Assembly (NCBI GenBank): GCA_959018155.1
Contig: CAUEKH010000200.1
Location: forward strand, 1-5,442
Source of the DNA: an uncultured Hungatella sp.
Lineage (GTDB): Bacteria > Bacillota > Clostridia > Lachnospirales > Lachnospiraceae
DNA: 5,442 nt
Reading direction: 5' to 3'
Numbering within the stretch: the stretch's first letter is position 1; every line of letters starts with the position of its first letter. Below the pieces are notes generated by a model. It did no database searches. It saw only the letters and a program-made list of their open reading frames with translations, and had not been told where the DNA came from. A program made the translations under genes and the position numbers. This document shows, one piece after another, positions 5,319 through 5,442 of the stretch.

Positions 5319-5442
5319 TTATCTGTAGATAATATCGTCTCTTCCAGGTCCGTTGGAAATCATGGTGATTGGCGTTTCAATCTCTTTTTCGATAAATTCG
5401 ATATACTTCCGGCAGTTTTCCGGCAGGTCTTCATACTTTTTA
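5319..5442 (-). CDS. purA: Adenylosuccinate synthetase, C-terminal 40 residues (5' end outside window)
   Basis: The reverse strand is open from the window edge to a TAA stop (5319-5321) and encodes 40 residues, beginning KKYEDLPENCRKYIEFIE and ending ISNGPGRDDIIYR. This is the typical end of PurA: YEDLP followed by an amphipathic helix, then the S-x-G-P-x-R loop that contacts the guanine base of GTP (S414-T-G-P-D-R in E. coli, from memory). PurA joins IMP and aspartate using GTP to form adenylosuccinate, which the convergently encoded PurB then cleaves to AMP. The full protein is usually about 420-430 residues, so only about a tenth is present. The stop is followed by a strong hairpin and T-run on this strand. 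The catalytic N-terminal part is not seen, but the signature is clear. Confidence 0.92.
   Translation of the reverse strand, partial: KKYEDLPENCRKYIEFIEKEIETPITMISNGPGRDDIIYR

Overview
This is a housekeeping stretch of a Firmicutes chromosome, most likely from the Lachnospiraceae / Clostridium cluster XIVa group. That assignment is inferred from roughly balanced GC in genes with AT-rich gaps, strong AGGAGG-type ribosome sites, sigma-A-like promoters, and protein sequences that read like that family. No 16S or database check was possible. There is no sign of phage, insertion sequence, CRISPR, tRNA or rRNA.

Left part (1-1130): the 3' third of dapA, then complete dapB, consecutive steps of the lysine/diaminopimelate pathway. 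A compact intrinsic terminator lies in the 75-nt gap between them, so dapB is probably expressed at least partly by read-through.

Middle part (1131-2948): a small serine-rich lipoprotein gene whose upstream gap carries a sequence resembling a forespore (sigma-F/sigma-G) promoter. It is followed by an unusually long terminator hairpin. Next comes a two-gene unit with its own good sigma-A promoter: a SanA/YdcF-family (DUF218) membrane-anchored protein, then an unrecognised 130-residue single-pass membrane protein that starts with TTG. A 169-nt AT-rich gap follows and holds a strong sigma-A promoter.

Right part (2949-5442): purC and purB in tandem, then the last 40 codons of purA on the opposite strand, converging on purB. 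PurC makes SAICAR; PurB cleaves SAICAR to AICAR and also cleaves adenylosuccinate to AMP; PurA makes adenylosuccinate from IMP. The three genes thus cover connected steps of AMP synthesis. PurB is of the longer type that resembles human adenylosuccinate lyase. The purB-purA gap holds a purB terminator and a second hairpin that serves purA and perhaps both strands.

I see no convincing novel system. The points most worth following are the possible sporulation promoter of the lipoprotein, the unknown membrane protein paired with the SanA-like gene, the terminator between dapA and dapB, and the eukaryote-like PurB.
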